Of a DNA stretch of 64,000 bases, positions 10,890 through 22,000 are shown one piece after another (position 1 is the stretch's first letter; each line of letters opens with the position of its first letter). Origin of the DNA: Euleptes europaea. Lineage: Eukaryota > Chordata > Lepidosauria > Squamata > Sphaerodactylidae. The notes under the pieces were generated by a model that saw only the letters and a program-made list of their open reading frames with translations, was not told the DNA's origin and searched no databases. The stretch is from assembly GCF_029931775.1 (NCBI RefSeq), contig NC_079317.1:67301895-67365894 (forward strand), given 5' to 3'. The position numbers were made by a program, and so were the translations under genes.

Positions 10890-12558
10890 GTTTGGACTCT
10901 TTATTCTATTTTATTTGTGTCCATTGGGTTCAACAGGGAACACATTTCTGTCTGCAACTATATTGTTTTCAGTCCAATTTCAATCCAATGTGGTTTATAC
11001 TGTTCCATCCAGAGATGCTTCCTGCCAAATTTCAGGCAAACAAGAAGTGTCTCTTTTTCATTAGCTATTAAAAGTTTCATTTACAGAACAGGCACAGGGA
11101 AGCTTGAATATGGAGTGTGAGTTTTCCCTCTTTTCCCAGGGTTCTCAGTTGTGTATGGAGGGGTTGGACAGCCCAACAATGCGCGAACTCTCGCTCGGTT
11201 TTACTCTCCGTGTTACTCTGAGATTATTGTGTGATATGTGGTAGAAGGAAGCTCACATGTTGTTAAATCTTGCCACAGTGAAAGAGGTAACACATCACCT
11301 ACAGCTTTGGCACTATTGCAGACCTCACTCTAGCTTACAGAGTATAAAACTGACTTCATCTTCCTCTGGCATTTTTCCAATGGAAGAGTAGTTTGTTATG
11401 AAGTGCGGGATTAATTTGTACAAGGTGGTTGCTCTTGTTCTGTGTCTGATTGAGAGACTATGTAGGGTAGATTCTATTATGCAGAAGAGGTAAAAAGTCT
11501 GGCCATCAAAAATAATTAATAAGTATAATTATTCAATTATTATCAATTATTATAATCAATCAATAAGTGTGTGTGTGGTCCCAGGTGTAACTGCAGAGCT
11601 GGGGGGGGGGGTTGCAAGATGAGAGCCCATAGTAGGCTTGGGGGAGCCCAGGTGTGCATGGAAGCTACAAAGACACTTCAAGCCAGACTATAACAACAAA
11701 TACTTCTTTATTGCCATGAGCTGATATAATGTAGCTGTGCCCCATGTTGGGACAGTTCCGCATCACTTCCCTGCTTTCTCTACATCTTAGGTCCCATCAG
11801 CTCTTCCTCTGCCAGTTCTGCCCAGCACTACCTCGTTTAAGGCTGGACCTGCCCTAGGAAGCTAGCCCTTCCTGCCCCCCCCCCCCAGTCTCCAGCTCCT
11901 CCCTCAGAGGCCATGGGGCACACCCTCTCAACCCAACATTGCCAATACTACAACCAGCCCCACATGACATTATGTATGCCCAGCCACACCCCACATCCCA
12001 CTGGTTGTTCTTCTGTATCGGCCTCTGCATTGCCTGCCAAGACTACCAATGCTTGCCTAGGGAGCCCTGTCTGCCATCTCCCAGCCAGGAGTCCTGCCCC
12101 CAGAAAAGACCCAGTCAGCACATAAGTTACATAGCACAATACAGAGGGAAACCCCATTTATTGTATTAAAGCCATAAAGAGTTGAAGACAGGTATTGAAC
12201 TAATGCTGTAGATTAGTTTACTCACATTGGTGGCTGTGTGACTTTGGATTGTAATACTCAACATCAAAAACAATGCTGACTTGGGTCCAGTCTCCATGGA
12301 TAGAGTGCCATAGTCAGACCACTTTGCTCTGAAGGTCTGTTTGGGACTCCCAACTCCTCCTTGTTTAGGTGATAATCTCCTGCCTACGTGTAATACAGTG
12401 AGTGAACTAGAGACCCTTTGGCTGCCTTCAGGTCCAATATTAGATCATTTCAGGTGCCTCTCACACTCTGACATGGACAGGATCTTTTCAGCTGCGAAGC
12501 CAAAAACTTGTCTCCTTGACTTCCTGGCTGGTCAAGGCTAGCCTGGGAGGAGTACAAG
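10890..12558. other. Inter-RAG non-coding DNA
   Basis: No gene recognised. The stretch contains short G and C homopolymer runs near 11600 and 11876, and an AT-rich patch near 11515-11570. ORFs here look like chance frames. Confidence 0.45.
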
Positions 12559-12797
12559 AGAGCCAGCATGGTGTAGTGGTTAGGAGCAGTGGACTCTAAT
12601 CTGGAGAACTGGGTTGGTTTCCCCACTCCTACACATGAAGCCAGCTGGGTGACCTTGGGCTAGTCACAGTTATCTCTGAACTCTCTCAGCCTCACTTGCC
12701 TCACAAGGTGTCTGTTGTGGGGAGAGCAAGGGAAGGAGATTATAAGCCGGTTTGATTCTCCTTAAAAGGTAGAAAAAGTTGGCATATAAAAAACCAA
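12559..12797 (+). mobile_element. tRNA-derived SINE, 5' part (split by a DNA transposon)
   Basis: Begins 'agccagcatggtgtagtgg' and follows the short form of the family through 'gaccttgggctagtcacag', 'ggtgtctgttgtgggg' and 'ggcatataaaaaaccaa'. The expected tail 'caactcttcttctt' is displaced to 13345, after the inserted DNA element. Together the two parts make a complete copy. Confidence 0.88.
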
Positions 12798-13344
12798 GGC
12801 CGAAAACGCACGGGCACTTACTCCGGTTTCTTCCCAGTGTCCTCCCCATTCCAGCCAGGATCAGTTCAAACCGGGCGGGGAGACAATCTGTGCGCAGAAC
12901 CTCTCTTGATCCGTGGCGAGTCAGCGTGCTGATCTGCCCGTCAAAACAGAAAACGCTGGAGACACGCACTTCCTGGCCGTTCAGCAAAGCATGCTCCCGG
13001 TGGTGATTGGCCGACTCGCTGACTCACTGACCAATGACAGCCCTGTGCTCCCACTTTTCAAAAAATTTGGAAACAAAAGGGGGTGAGGTTGCGCAGGGAG
13101 GGGTTTGGAGGCGTGTGGGACGTCGTGACTGCCGAAGAATAGGCTCCTGTTCATCTGAAGGGAGCCAGGGGTAACGGTTTGGGTCCTCAATCGCTAAGAC
13201 AGGTTCATTTTAGGTCGACACAACGCTCGGCCAGCAGCATCCAAGGTCTCGTCCGTTTGCGAGAATTTGGTCCGGCTTGAAAATGGAAAAAAGCAGGGAG
13301 GAGACTGGGCGGAGACAGGAGTAAGTGCCCGTGCGTTTTCGGCC
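12798..13344. mobile_element. 547-bp DNA transposon with 27-bp perfect terminal inverted repeats
   Basis: The first 27 bases (starting GGCCGAAAACGCACGGGC) are the exact reverse complement of the last 27 (ending GTGCGTTTTCGGCC). A 3-bp direct repeat CAA at 12795-12797 and 13345-13347 is the likely target duplication. The interior is CpG-rich and non-coding. Perfect ends imply a fairly recent insertion. Three-base duplications suit PIF/Harbinger or CMC-type elements, but I do not assign a superfamily. A 5' end of similar sequence appears near 16732. Confidence 0.88.
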
Positions 13345-13375
13345 CAACTCTTCTTCTTCCTCCTCCTCCCTTGGA
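13345..13375 (+). mobile_element. tRNA-derived SINE, 3' tail (continuation of 12559-12797)
   Basis: The 'caactcttcttcttcc' tail completes the SINE interrupted by the 547-bp element. Joining across one copy of CAA restores the family consensus 'aaaccaactcttc', which dates the transposon after the SINE. Confidence 0.85.
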
Positions 13376-14605
13376 AGACTTTATAAACTGACCTCTGACT
13401 TCAGGGGTCTTTCCAGGATGTTAACAGAGGCAGTGGCGAAGCCGCTCTTGAAAATAATTGGATCCACTCGATCCTGCCAAGTACTGCGCAGTATCGAAGT
13501 TATCATTTCTCGGCAAGGTAGTTGAGAGAGTGGCAGCAGAAGAGTTGCAGGAATTTCTGGAGGAAACATTGGCACTGGATCCATTTCAATCTGGTTTCTG
13601 GTCTGGCCATGGGATGGAGAAAATGCTGGTCACTCTCACAGATGATCTCCAGAGACAACTGGATCAGGGTGGGTTGGCACTGCTTGTGTTACTCGATCTC
13701 ACAACAGTGTTTGACATGGTTGACTGAGAGCTGTTGACCAACCGCCTCACCGGCATTGGAGTGCATGGGACAGCCCTTCAATGGCTGTCTTCATTTCTCC
13801 ATGGCCAGGGACAGAGGGTGGCAATTGGGGAGAAGGTTTCCACATGCCACCCATCAGTGTGCTTCGTCAGCTGCACTGGCTCCAGACTGAATTCTGGATC
13901 AAGTTCAAGGTTTCGGTTCTAACCTTCAAAGCCCTAACTACTGTATCTTCGGGACTGCCTCTCCCAATATAACCTTTGTAAGGCTAAATAGCCTTACAAT
14001 TGGCAAATAACAATCTATTAGAAATCCCTGGCCCAAACAGTGTCTGGCTTTCCTTGGCCAGGGCCTTCTCGGCCCTAGCACCAGCCTGGTGGAACCCTCT
14101 GTCTAGTGAGACCCGGGCCCTGTGGGATTTAGATGAGTTCCACAGGGCCTGTAAGATGGAGGTATTCTGCCAGGCTTATGGCTGAAGGCAGTGACGGTAT
14201 CATCTAGATGCTGGCCTCCCCCCTCCCCACCCCACCCCTCCCCTTCCCTCCTCTCCCCCCTGTTTCCCCTTCTTTTCCCTATTTTCCCTTCCTGGTCTTT
14301 TCCTACCTTTTTGTCCTCTCAGTTTTCCCTATATGTCTTATTGTTAGCTGCAGTCCACTCTCCTTCCTGAGATATGCTATTAAAGCAGATAACTGTTGCT
14401 GTAGTGACATCCCTCCCTACAGGCAATACATTTTGGCACCAAAGATAGGATTTGAGGGGGGAAATTAAAATTCAATGTTTTAACTTTTGTAGCACTATGT
14501 TCCATTGTATATTTAATTGGGGTTGTTAGCTGCCCGAGCCTGGCCTGGCCGGGGGAGGGAAGGGTATAAATAAAAGTTGGGGTTTTTATTATTATTATTA
14601 CTCTG
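13376..14605 (+). mobile_element. L2-like LINE, internally deleted, with 3' tail
   Basis: Translated pieces show reverse transcriptase blocks: FLGKVVERVAAEELQEFLEE, then DPFQSGF, and LLVLLDLTTVFDMVD (the motif A region LLDLxxxFDxVD), split between frames. The sequence then jumps to the C-terminal part ('RQLHWLQTEFWIKFKV', FKAL) and to a 3' UTR ending in a TTA repeat at 14587-14602. The palm motif with the catalytic DD pair is missing, so the copy is dead. A second 3' end of the same family lies at 44160-45078. I favour L2 over CR1 from the RT wording and the tail. Confidence 0.75.
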
Positions 14606-14673
14606 ACATGTTAAGAAAATCTCCTATAGGCGATTCATTTCTGTGTAGAAGTATGCATGAATCTCATGTGTAG

Positions 14674-14678
<5 letters not shown>

Positions 14679-14727
<49 letters not shown>
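14679..14727. repeat. (TG)n microsatellite
   Basis: An uninterrupted run of about 24 TG dinucleotides, likely length-polymorphic. It produces spurious Cys-Val and His-Thr open frames on the two strands. Confidence 0.98.
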
Positions 14728-14730
<3 letters not shown>

Positions 14731-15997
14731 AAGGGGAGCATATTGATTGCTGGTATCATGTGGAAGACTTGGATGGGGAAATCTGGATTGAAATTTCTCA
14801 TGTAGCTTTGGGCAAGTCACTGTTTCTCCGCTTAACTTACCTGACGGAATCGTTACGAGAATAAAACGAAATTGGTCTGAGCTTCTTCAAAGAGCATGTG
14901 AGAACGCAATTATTTATACACATGCAATCAACATTCATGTGTGATCTTCACCGATGCATGTTGGATAATCCACAGACATGACTTCGCTATAGGAGTTTTG
15001 TTATGTGCAAAGGTCACCTCAGCTACTCCTTTATCTTCAGCTAAAATTGTGGACAGCCGTTTGGAGAGAAGACCGCCTCCCTGGATGCCTAAATCATGAC
15101 TCTTTAAAGTAACTTAAAAATAAATCAGTCAGTCATTCCACATTTGCTCAGTCTGTAGTTATAAGATGCATAAACAACTGAAAAACATTTCCCACAACAT
15201 AGTCATATTATGTAAGTACCAAGCAGAGAGTGCGTTGCTTTTCATTTGCCTACAATAAGTGTAAATTACTGAACAAGAGTATGATCACGTCACATTCTGT
15301 CACATTCCCATCTACTTCCAGAAGAGTCTCTTTGATTAAGCAGCCCTGTTTATTTTGTTTATATTCACTTACCACTCTTTCACTGGACAGCTGTATTTGT
15401 GATTCTGCTAGCCAAGATAGCTAGTTGTGTGGGTCAAAGCTGCTTACTGTGCAACCCTACAGTCCTACTCACTTACAACAACTGCACACCTACTCCTTCA
15501 ATCAAATAATCCACAGCCAACTCCCCAAGTAACTATGTAAGTAAAACATCACTTGTCACACATAATTTCTGATACAACCTATTTATCCCCATCTCCCTCC
15601 AGGCCAGAGACCATAAGGGTTTCAGGGGGACAGGGGACATAATTACGCTCTAGTGGATTCTGCGTCTTCTGCACCTTTATGTATCATTAGGAATGATGCA
15701 GTAGAAAATAGGAGATAAAGGTATCCTTGGACAGTGGAGAGGAGGAAGTGACAGAAAAACAAATATGAGAAGAGAGAAAAATGGACTGGGCTGGTAGAAC
15801 ACACACTTTTTTAAAAACCCTATAAATTAAATGCAACATTATTTTGATTTTAAATATTGCTTTTCAACTTTTTAAAGAGTGGAACTGTAGGAGGAAAGAC
15901 CACAGAGGGGAAAGGAGGATGGCAAGAAGAGGAGATTTGGTTTGCTGGAGAAAACAGGCTTACTGCCTCTGTCTCCTCTTTCCTCATGGTCCAGTGA
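14728..15997. other. Non-coding DNA, nothing recognised
   Basis: About 1.3 kb with no convincing ORF and no repeat I can name. A purine-rich stretch near 15690-15790 is the only compositional feature. Confidence 0.45.
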
Positions 15998-16174
15998 TAG
16001 GGTTGCCATGTCCCTCTTTGCCACCAGTGGGAGATTTTTGGGGTGGAGCCTGAGGAGGGTGGGGTTTGGGGAGGGGAGGGACTTCAACGCCATAGAGTCC
16101 AATTGCCATCGGCTGGAGATCAGTTGTAATAGTAGGAGATATCCTGCTAATACCTGGAGGTTTGGCAACCCTAT
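15998..16174. mobile_element. TTGCCA-family DNA transposon
   Basis: Inverted ends tagggttgccatg and tttggcaaccctat. The interior is in the opposite orientation to the copy at 26-233 ('gccatagagtccaattgcc' versus 'ggactctatggcattgaag'). It is about 177 bp with no coding capacity. Confidence 0.8.
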
Positions 16175-16371
16175 CGAGTGAGGAGATCGCTAGTTTTTCA
16201 ACACAGCACACAGCCTAGACAGGAGAAGCATTTTTGAGCAGAGAAAATGAGAAATGACTGGCAGGACTTTCCCCTGTGAGCCAGCATCATGAGCCAGCTT
16301 GTTTGCAACTTACCAGCCATATTGGTTTTTTATATATATATCAAAACCTTTATTGGCATAAAATATTGGTT

Positions 16372-16650
16372 TTTTATGCAGATTTGTTTCCCCGTGGTCA
16401 CCCCTGCTGACTGCTTAAGGGCTTCCTATTGATTATGCATGCCTTTTCTGCCCGTCAGAGGTCGCCTCACTCTCCCTGCGCGTTTTGCCCATGTTTTCCA
16501 GATTCTAGTTAAAACAGCCTCTGGAAAACATGGGCGAAACATGTGGGGAGAGCGAGGCAACCTCTCACTGTCGGAAAAGGCATGCATAATCAACAGGAAG
16601 CCCCGAAGCAGCTGGCAGGGGTGACCGCAGGGAAACATCCCTGCATAAAA
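16372..16650. mobile_element. 279-bp near-perfect palindromic DNA element
   Basis: The left half starts TTTTATGCAG and continues 'tttccccgtggtcacccctg', 'gattatgcatgcc', 'gcccatgttttccag'. The right half is its reverse complement and ends CTGCATAAAA, with arms of about 125 bp and a short centre near 16502-16520. Such a structure is expected of a foldback MITE. A LINE-tail scrap ('aaaacctttattggcataa') lies just before it at about 16342. No protein is encoded. Confidence 0.8.
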
Positions 16651-16731
16651 GGCCATCGTCTCAGGCTAAGAACATTTTCCTAGGAGCAAATCCCACTGAA
16701 TAAAACGAGACTTGCTTCTTGTTAAACAAGG

Positions 16732-17130
16732 CCCGTGAACGCACTAGCCACTTACCTCACAAGTTACACGTGTCCAGTACGCAAGTATCCAAAACGCCTT
16801 TAAATTCCTGTTCCCACCGCGCCTCCTTTCTCCGCTGCATTTGAAAAGCCCAGACCGGCACGCTCCCACGCATGCCCAGTCGGCGCTCCAAGCAAGGACG
16901 GCAATTGGTCCAGCGTTAGTAAGGGAGGCGGGGGGAGTGCGGGGGTTGGCTGGCAGCAGGAAGTGGATTTAATACTCATTGCATGTTCCCACTTTAAGGC
17001 TGCGGAGGTGGAAGACGTTTTATTTTTTTAATTCGACGAATAAGCGGATGCTCTTAACGTGGCGAAATTGCGCTCTGGAGACGTCCTCGGAATCCTTCGG
17101 GCTAGTTGCAGTGGGAACATGCAAGGAAAG
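16732..17130. mobile_element. CpG-rich block, probable remnant of a DNA transposon
   Basis: The start 'gaacgcactagccacttacc' resembles the terminal repeat of the 547-bp element at 12798 ('aaaacgcacgggcacttac'). The block is CpG-rich like that element. An internal inverted repeat, ttgcatgttcccact at 16979-16993 and its reverse complement at 17110-17124, is also present. No matching right end was found, so it is either truncated or a different family. A promoter reading cannot be excluded from composition alone. Confidence 0.4.
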
Positions 17131-17779
17131 CCCGCAGAAGCCGGCGCCGCAAATGCTAAGTGCGGACATGGCCCTGCTTAGGAGATTACTCTCCCAAGTA
17201 TGTTCCAACCAAGACTCCATCCTGGAGTGTATTGCTAGCTGGCTCCCCAAGGCTATAGCTATGACTTCTCCTCATTTGGCTTCAATTGCTCAGAAGCACT
17301 CTGTGTTCACAAAGCATGTCTTCGCCCAGGAGGAACTCATTAAAACCCACTCAGTCCTGGAGCAGAATAGGCTTGTCCTATCTATATTTGATGTAACTCC
17401 TCGCACAATGATCATGATCAGATCCAGCCAAAACTGTTGTTACCAGAGCTTTATTCAGTATAGGAAATTGCAAGGACCATATCAAGGCTAGGTGGGACCC
17501 GAGAGATGGGATGCAGCAGTCTGGGTTCAATCAGTGCCTGGAAGCTAACATGTACACTTTGTGTTTCATTATGGAAGAAAAGTAGTATAGCAAAGTCATG
17601 ATCAAGGCTACACAAAGTGGTATTTAATTCCTGGTAATGTGAAGTTTGTTTTTGTACCTGAAGGGCTGTTCACTCTGCCATTCCACTGATCAGGACATCC
17701 TGTCTTGTGCAAATAACAACACGGTTTTCAGTTGAAATCCTTGCTATGACTGAGATTCTGATCCACAATAATCCCTTAC
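17131..17779 (+). other. Unidentified segment with an open frame
   Basis: An open frame continues from 16979 to 17491; the portion from the ATG at 17168 gives 107 residues (MALLRRLLSQVCSNQDSI...), with no family that I recognise. Codon pattern is not obviously constrained. It sits between two mobile elements in the tail-to-tail inter-RAG region. I treat it as non-coding or transposon-derived unless transcripts say otherwise. Confidence 0.25.
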
Positions 17780-17890
17780 TTACTTATTTAGATAATTCAC
17801 AGTGGGTAGCCATGTTAGTCTGTCTGCAGTAGTAGAAAAGAGCAAGAGTCCAGTAGCACCTTAAAGACTAACAAAAATATTTTCTGGCAG

Positions 17891-17931
17891 GGTATGAGCT
17901 TTCGTGAGCCACAGCTCACTTCTTCAGATAC
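17891..17931 (-). ncRNA. Hammerhead-ribozyme-like motif, left arm
   Basis: Minus strand: GUAU, CUGAAGA core box, an A, a 6-bp stem II GUGAGC/GCUCAC closed by UGUG, GAAA, then GCUC followed by AUAC that pairs exactly with the first GUAU. The cleavage triplet CUC fits the NUH rule. Layout matches a type I hammerhead with a two-nucleotide stem III loop. The single extra A between core and stem II is the main doubt. Confidence 0.55.
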
Positions 17932-18203
17932 AGATAGAATGTGAATACATCTGTCTTTAAGTAGAGGAGAGTGAATTCAGAGAAGCATTAGTATGTAAAT
18001 GTTAACAGTATGTAAATGTGAATAGCAGGCATGGTGGGATTAGGTGTGGTTTGCAGAAGAGTCTGTGATGTCCAGGGGAGAGATGGGTGTGGAGAAATCA
18101 GCATTGGTAATAAGCCATGAATGCAAGGTCTAACATTTACATACTAATGCTTGTCTGAATTCACACTCCTCTACTTAAAGACAGATGGATTCACATTCTA
18201 GCT

Positions 18204-18244
18204 GTATCTGAAGAAGTGAGCTGTGGCTCACGAAAGCTCATACC
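18204..18244 (+). ncRNA. Hammerhead-ribozyme-like motif, right arm
   Basis: An exact inverted copy of the motif at 17891-17931, here on the plus strand: stem I GUAU/AUAC, CUGAAGA, stem II GUGAGC/GCUCAC, GAAA, CUC before the predicted cut. All paired positions are intact. Confidence 0.55.
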
Positions 18245-18882
18245 CTGCCAGAAAATATTTTTGTTAGTCTTTAAGATGCTACTGGACTCTTGCTCTTTTC
18301 TATTACTTATTTAGAGTGTGCTGTGGCAGTGACCATTTGGGATTACAGCTCAAGGGTCCATTTCCTCCAGCTAACTCATGATGGGAAGTAATTGTTCCTT
18401 TTTCAGGCATTTATTGACTCTATTCAAGTAGGTCAACCTTATTCGCTTTCAATCTTTTACCCTTTTGAGTGAATCTCATTTTCATTTTTGCTCTGCATGG
18501 TCTCTCTGACATTCTTGGGCCTTCTGGCCTCATTTTGTAATAAAATCCACACACACACACCTTTCTTCAGGCTATATCTTCTGTGCATGTACTTCCTGTA
18601 TACTCTTTAAGCTTCTTGTACATATGTAAGGATATTTTGTAACGGCCTATGGCTAAACAAATACATGAATTCTCTCTCTGTGTACTCATGCATGTACTCA
18701 CAAATGTACTTCCTGAAAACCTATGCCACAATAAATTTGTTATTTTTGAAAGTGCCACTGGACTGTCATACTTTTTTCTTTATTATGAATGAAATGATGC
18801 TAAACATAACCAGTAAAACGCTTGTATGGTAAATTGCTGGAAAATAGGGCCAAAGCATAAGAGAAGGCATCTCTTTCTTTAG

Positions 18883-19092
18883 TCCTGACTTGGATGGCCC
18901 AAGCTAGCTCGATCTCATCAGATCTCAGAAGCTAAACAGGGTCGTTCTGGTAACTACTTGGATGGGAGACCACCAAGGAAATCAAAGGTTGCTTTGCAGA
19001 GGCAGGCAGTTGCAAATCACTTCTAACTTCTCTTGCACTGAAAACCCTACTTACAGGATCACCATAAGTTGGCTTTCATTTGACAGCACTTT
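18883..19092 (+). mobile_element. 5S rRNA-derived SINE
   Basis: The head tracks 5S ribosomal RNA: 'gatctcatcagatctcag', 'aagctaaacagggtcg', 'tacttggatgggagaccac', which are the 5S A-box and C-box region. The body and tail ('aggcaggcagttgcaaatc', then 'gatcaccataagttggc') match the second copy at 53990. The tail resembles the RTE/BovB-like 3' end, suggesting how it was mobilised. It is clearly diverged from functional 5S RNA. Confidence 0.88.
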
Positions 19093-22000
19093 CTACCACA
19101 ACTCCTACTTTAAAAGCAGCCGTGGGGTGAGGGTGTGATGTTGGCACTGAGGGGAAAGGATATTTAACTTTTTCCCCTATTGTCATTGCTGTGATATAGT
19201 TACCCTTTCTCCCCTACTTATGCTTATGGTTGTGCCAGGAAGGAAACAGGAGTCATTGGGAAGCAGAGAGAAAGGTAAGAGGCACTCAACCAGTGGGTTG
19301 GAAAGGGAGGTGGAAAGATGGGAAATAAAGAGAAAGGGTGATGAAAATGGAAGGGGATGCTAGGGTGAATATTGGGTAAATGGGCAGAAGCAAATTTGGA
19401 ATGAAAGATGGGCAAGGCTAGAGGAAAAAGAGTTAGTGCTAAGGGAACGAATAGGTGTGCAGCAGGTTGGGCAGGAAGGAGGGAAATGAGGTAGAGGAGA
19501 ATGGAAGGGAGTATGGGAAGGAGTGCTTGGATCCTCCCATCCCCCAAACATTGTCTTATCCTGTCTATACAATGTTGTAAGTTTTTAACTGTTATCATAT
19601 TAATGTGTGGTAAATATCCTTTCCCGGGAGCGTGAGATTTATGCAGCAGAAGAAAAGCAAAGAAAAGCTAAATAAACATACAGAAAAGCTAAATAAGTAT
19701 GAATCAAACAGTTTATTCAAAGTTAAAATATAAAATACAAAGTTTTATAATATAAACCAGAGTAAAAAATAAAATTCCTGGACAAATGTCTGACATAACA
19801 CTTGAAAATCCATCATGGAGTGGCCAGTTCTCACCATGAAAAAATCTCATGGTTTGAAGAAGTCCCTTGACTCTTATGATGGCAAAGTTAAGAACTCAGG
19901 ACTTGCTTAAATCCTTAAAAATGAAAAGATGAATGAATGAGAATCACTGTTGTTGTTGTCTTAAGTTAGGCAGCGCCCTAATGAAGCAATTCCCCTGCAG
20001 GGAGCTGGATCTAGAGGTCCTTTTCTGTTGCTGTGAGCATTTTACACCAGAAAAAGAAGAGCAGTCTTCACCCATTCCATGCTCCCACTGCAACCCACTG
20101 AATTCCCTGAAATTCTGCTTCTGGAGGGACAAGGAACACTCAAGAGCAACAGGGTAGGGGGTCTGCAGTAGGAAGGAGGAATTGACAAAGATTGATCTTC
20201 CTTTCTGCTGATGGAAAACAACCTTTGGATCCAACCCAGAGAGCTCCCAGTGGGTTGAAAGTACTCACTGCACTGGGGCTGGCAATTCCTTGATTCTGTC
20301 ATTCCTCACCTTGCAGCCAGAGTTTGAATACAGAACTGCGGTGTGCTGTAAAACCTTGGAAAGTGGTGATCAGGTAAACAGGAAGTCCATGTTTGTATTC
20401 ATTGAAAAATAATAATGACATTAGTTTCGTAATTGGTGGATTGGAAAGACTAACTGACAGGTTTAGAATATTTACGGCAGGCAACGCTGAAATCAAGCAC
20501 AATTCCATTAACTTCAATAGTGATTACGCTAACAAAGAATACAGTAGAATGGAAAACAGTGCCCATTGGCAAAACGTCGAGCAGGTCACCTTACAACCAC
20601 CAGTCTCCTGATCCACGAGCCAATGAAATCAAAGTGACATTGAAGAATTAATTCAGCTTAATGAACGTGTTGAATTAATTAACTTAGCTTAAATCCAAGT
20701 TCTTTGGCAGTGGGCCGGCTGCCTGATAAAACACCTCATACAAGACAATAAAACTACAGAAAATGAGGGGCGGGGGTTTCAGCACACTTGAACAACAAAA
20801 TTTCTCATCCAACAAAGTAAGCATCTGAGGTATTTATTCCAATGGTTAAGACTAGAAAAGAAATGCAGTTTTCAGAGTAGGAAGACTATACGTTGTTTTC
20901 ACCTATTTAAAGTTGTTGCACAGCCCTGCTTCCCAAACTTCACAGCAAACCATTCATTTTGTCATGAGTCAGCACAAATCACATTTCTTGGTGATCAAAC
21001 AATCACTTGTGTTCAGATGCTGGTCCCACTGTGCTTTTTGCCATTCTTCACAAAAGAATCACTTGAAGGTGTGGTTTTGTTTTGTTTTTGTTGTTTTTTG
21101 GGGGCTAAACATTTAAACTAAATAGATGCCTTATTTAAATGATGTGAGACAAAGAGAAGACAAACTAAATCCAAGTTTATACAAAACCAAAAAAAAAAAA
21201 AAGTACTGACTACAACCAGCCACCCTCTACTTTCCTTGGCAGCATACCAGACGTCATGCCTGCCAAGTGGGGATATAAGTGTAACTTCCAAACTAATAGC
21301 TTAGATCAGAATATTTTACATGGTTTTGTTCTAAGGCACAAATATAACAAAGAAGCAATGTGGTTGAGAGTACTAGGGCAAACATATACTGAGTCAAGTA
21401 CAGCCTTATCCATGAGGGAAATTGGAGTCAGTAGGCCAAATATTCAGCAACATTTCTAGTTTCACAAGTGTTGAATAGGGACCACAGTGCAGGCATGTGT
21501 ATTTGCCCTAGCCATGGATAGATTTCTCTGCACATTCCTTGCTTCACCCATGTATGCCAACAGGATATAGAAGGGTGCGTTGGAACAGTTTTGACATACA
21601 GCCATGCAGTTGCAGAGCCTAAAGCTATGAGGTAGAAAAAGTTATGAAGATCAGTGTTTGACAGTTAAAATATCGTGCAAAAGGAAGTCCTGATTTTGCT
21701 GAGCCTACTTGACTTGTCTGTAAATGAAATGTAGCCTCTTTATAGTGGCTTATGCAGTGGTTAAACATCAGCCAAGTCGACAGTGCAAGATTCTCCAAAT
21801 GTCAATAATCCATAGACACAGCAACAAAGACCTGAAAAATCTGCTGCTGATGCTGAATATATCCTTTTCCCCAATACAATCCAAAATACAGAGGAATTGC
21901 TCCTTTTTCCTAGTGCAAACTTACTCTTGTAGGAGGAATCCTGACACTGTCAGAAACATTGTCAAAGTAACTACCACTGGAATTTCAAAGACTCAGCATT

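Larger units (their letters stand above)
17793..18302. mobile_element. Foldback (inverted-dimer) retro-insertion with 13-bp target duplication
   Basis: The left arm 'cacagtgggtagccatg', 'gagtccagtagcacctta', 'gtatgagctttcgtgagcc' and further inward 'agtagaggagagtgaattc' is mirrored in the right arm, which ends 'ggactcttgctcttttcta'. An exact 13-bp duplication TTACTTATTTAGA lies at 17780-17792 and 18303-18315. The arms meet at a non-palindromic centre of roughly 130 bp. Long staggered duplications resemble retrotransposon integration rather than cut-and-paste. Each arm contains a hammerhead-like motif (listed separately). Related copies: 30740, 47603, 47902. Confidence 0.85.

Noticed and set aside
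17793-17825. CACAGTG heptamer at the outer end of the foldback repeat as a cryptic recombination signal
   Set aside because: No nonamer resembling ACAAAAACC at 12 or 23 bp spacing; the heptamer is just part of the repeat and is shared by all copies.
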